Origin: Trichopria drosophilae | Lineage: Eukaryota; Arthropoda; Insecta; Hymenoptera; Diapriidae | Assembly: GCA_030407085.1 (NCBI GenBank) | Contig: CM059587.1 | Coordinates: 42,072,501-42,136,500 of the forward strand | DNA: 64,000 nt | Reading direction: 5' to 3' | Part shown: in pieces, positions 61,488-64,000 of the stretch | Layout of the letters: each line of letters begins with the position of its first letter | How positions within the stretch are numbered: position 1 is the first letter of the stretch | Notes under the pieces: model-generated | Seen by the model: only the letters and a program-made list of their open reading frames with translations | The model's database searches: none | Told to the model about the DNA's origin: nothing | Made by a program: the position numbers and the translations under genes

Positions 61488-61531
61488 GCGTAAAATTGCC
61501 ATTTTACGCTTCGTTTTCGGAGCGTAAAACG
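61488..61531. repeat. Overlapping hairpins
   Basis: GCGTAAAAT-TGCC-ATTTTACGC (61489-61509) is a perfect 9-bp hairpin. The following CGTTTTCGGAGCGTAAAACG can pair with itself or with the first strand, so two folds compete. It lies in the centre of the 59288-62442 element. Confidence 0.45.
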
Positions 61532-62450
61532 ACCTATGTATTACGACATGGATTTTGCTGAGTCATCAATGTTAAAAATCGTTGAAAAATGGTAATTTTT
61601 CACACCTACTGAAATGACACTCTCGTTTATCTCGAGCATTAAATGAGCTCCAAATTATGCCCCTGGCCACATTTTGATGCAATCTTTCCCTATCGGTTTT
61701 CTGGAACGGCGCTGCTAGCTTGTGGTATACCTAGCAGGACCATATTTTTTTTTAAAAAAAGAAAAGAGAATAAAATTCCGGAGTAGGGCAGTAAATTAGC
61801 ACTAATTGAGCTCCAAATTATGCCCCATATTTAAATTTTAAAAAATATTTTTTTATTTTCGTCCTGTAGGGGCCGCCCTTAAAGGACAACTGTAGGGCTA
61901 TGACACTATCGGATATCTCGAGCATTAAATGAGCTCCAAATTATGCTCTTGGCCACATTTTGATACAAGCTTTCCTTATCGGTTTTCTGGAACGGCGCTG
62001 CTAGCTTGTGGTAAAGCTAGCAAGACCATATTTTTTTAAAAAAAAGAAAAGAGAATAAAATTCCGGAGTGGGACATTAAATTAGCACTAATTGAGCTCCA
62101 AATTATGCGCTATATTTAAATTTAAAAAAATATTTTTTTATTTTCGTCCTGTAGGGGCCGCCCTTAAAGGACAACTGTAGGGCTATGACACTATCGGATA
62201 TCTCGAGCATTAAATGAGCTCCAAATTATGCCACCGGCCACATTTTGATACAAGCTTTTATTATCGGTTTTCTGGAACGGCGTTGCTAGCTTGTGGTAAA
62301 GCTAGCAAGACCATATTTAAAAAAAAAAAAAAAGAGCATTAAATTCCGGATTAGGGCATTAAATTAGCACTAATTGAGCTCCAAATTATGCATTAAGAAA
62401 ATTTCCGATTTGCGATTGTGGTCTTGCCAGGTTTACGTAGCTCATAAAAA

Positions 62451-64000
62451 AAATTGTTAAATGATATTTGTTCAATGTTTTGTTATCAACCGGTTAAATA
62501 ATTAATTTAAATTTTATAGATCTACTAACAACGTTTAAGTGTAAGTTTAGTCAAGACTAATTTATTACTAATGCTAGAAGATATGTTCAGATGACTGGTT
62601 TTTAGATTTGGAGCAGGTGGTTAAAACATTTGTATAGGCCTTTAATCGTGTCCTTAATACTTAAAATGACTTAAAATCATTTATAGGTCCTTTATGAAAA
62701 TTGGCGATATCCGAGTGTTGTTATAGTGTATGATTGTTTAAACTTTTTATTATTTTAGACTATTTATTTTCCAAATACACTGCAAAACGTTAAAATAAAG
62801 CGAAATAGCATTTCTTGTATTCAGGTTCATTAGTAAATCGATATACATATATATTATTAACATAATATATATTATATTTACATTATTTATCTTCGATTCG
62901 ATGAAATGTATTTTATTGCGTTGAACAATTTTAACTGTCGATTTAAACATGTGACTTAAAACGAGAGTGTTTAAATGAACTAAATTTTAATATCATTGTA
63001 AAAATTCACCAGAAAAGTTATAATATAATAAATTACATGAAGTTTTAGCTTGATGTATTAAGACTATTAATTGAAATACATTCTTAACATATTCCAGGCA
63101 CACGAGGAAACGGTGAATGCCCAACCGCTAGATAGGATAGGTAAATGTAATGAATCCTAAAAAAGGTTCTAAATAACGTTCCCTATTTTTTATGGTTTAA
63201 CAGTTAAAATTGTTTTGATTACTTGAACAATATATTTGAGTAAATTTACATTTAATATAACAAAAAAAAAATGATTTATTTTTGCTCAAAAAGTCGTCCA
63301 ATTTTGGTCCTGGATTGTCTCAAAACTAGGATTTTATTTAGATCACTTTTGGATCCGACCGATTTCGATCTAATATTGATCAAATAGTGGTCATCACTTT
63401 TTCTCTCTGGTAATTCAAGTAAATGTATGTCATGAAAAACATCAAAACATAAATATAAATTATGTTTCCCTTGTATCTTTATCTATGAAAAACACCTTAA
63501 AAATCTTATAAAGCATTTACTATTTAATTAAAATGGAGACACGAAAAAGTTCAAATATTAATGATGGTCGATGGCCATTAATGAATGCCGTTGCTGTCAA
63601 TCATTGAAAATGAACGTCAAGAATGAATCTGGATGTTGATGATGAATAATTACACTCATCGTTGGTTGAACTCGACTGACGATTTTTCGAAATTTTCGAT
63701 CTATTTTTCAAAATCCATGATAAACAAAATTTATAAAAAAAGGGGCTACCCAACCTGACTTTAATTTTAGCTATAGAATTTGTTACCGACACATTTTAAT
63801 TTTTATATGTAACATCATAAGTGAACATCTAATTATAACTTATACCTTCTACTTATTTTTCATACTTTCATGCTTGCACTTTGTTTTTAATTCACTAATT
63901 TGTAATACCTATTTTAGAGGATTTTTGTTTTACTATGAAATTTTATTTTATGAACTTTTGCGTCCACGCCAAATGCTGCTATAATTACATTTTTAATTAT
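62451..64000. other. AT-rich sequence, nothing identified
   Basis: No gene or bounded repeat. A TATATA-rich run lies at 62840-62880. The words GATCACTTTTGGATCC and GATCAAATAGTGG near 63340-63390 are weakly repeated. Confidence 0.45.

Larger units (their letters stand above)
59288..62442. mobile_element. Giant foldback element with tandem units in both arms (3155 bp)
   Basis: Ends AGCCACGTAAACCTGGCAAG and CTTGCCAGGTTTACGTAGCT pair with one mismatch. CATAAAGA (59280-59287) and CATAAAAA (62443-62450) are a probable 8-bp target duplication with one change. The left arm has about three units of 275-295 bp (starts near 59341, 59636, 59911, 60197). The right arm has two to three inverted units (61620-62390). 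Each unit carries TGCTAGCTTTACCACAAGCT, GAGATATCCGATAGTGTCAT and CCTTTAAGGGCGGCCCCTAC. The centre, 60290-61615, is AT-rich. No transposase frame. The structure fits foldback or MULE-type elements. Confidence 0.9.

Overview
This is an AT-rich animal nuclear window, most likely from an insect. A hymenopteran is my guess, from the base composition and the repeat types, and it is not proven. I find no intact protein-coding gene. Every open frame is short (at most 141 codons), lacks a recognisable domain, and many lie inside palindromes or repeats. The window reads as intergenic DNA or a long intron whose main content is the debris of DNA transposons.

The dominant theme is inverted-repeat (foldback, MITE-like) elements. 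I can delimit about twenty and sort several into families by their ends. Family A has TACTCTCTAAATTTCTTGG ends and TA flanks (18225, 19881, 42325, relic 25514, variant inside 14707-15094). Family B has CCCGNGTA ends and 2-bp flanks (28840, 37517, 46437); two members carry tRNA-like sequences with Pol III A/B boxes and T-run terminators. Family C has CAC(G/A)GAGAGAAA ends and TA flanks (23753, 49983). Family D is at 14235 and 54541, and family E at 10396 and 26691. Family G is an old ATGGCGGATTC / GATCAGCGACC repeat seen as many relics (3530, 25190, 34921 and others). Single elements include a pogo/Tigger-type MITE at 32030 and a C/G-tract MITE at 41332. Others are a TTA-flanked element at 12208 and a CAAA-flanked element at 57426. 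Two large foldbacks have tandemly repeated internal units: 50981-52500, with a perfect 9-bp target duplication, and 59288-62442.

Other content: an inverted duplication around 31.7-32.9 kb interrupted by the Tigger-like MITE and by an arm of another foldback; a broken acidic, possibly piggyBac-type transposase fragment near 38.3 kb; a short poly-A retroposon on the minus strand at 44.2-44.5 kb; and two foldbacks (912 and 45280) that share a CTGAAGA...GTCGAAAC-type motif resembling a hammerhead ribozyme core.

A few stretches are clearly richer in G+C and CpG and look unique: 2100-2460, 17640-18030, 36270-36700, 49500-49650 and 58270-58450. The 36.3-36.7 kb block is the best candidate promoter or first exon. 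Candidate exons and hairpins are flagged with low confidence. No CRISPR array, operon, rRNA or bacterial gene is present.
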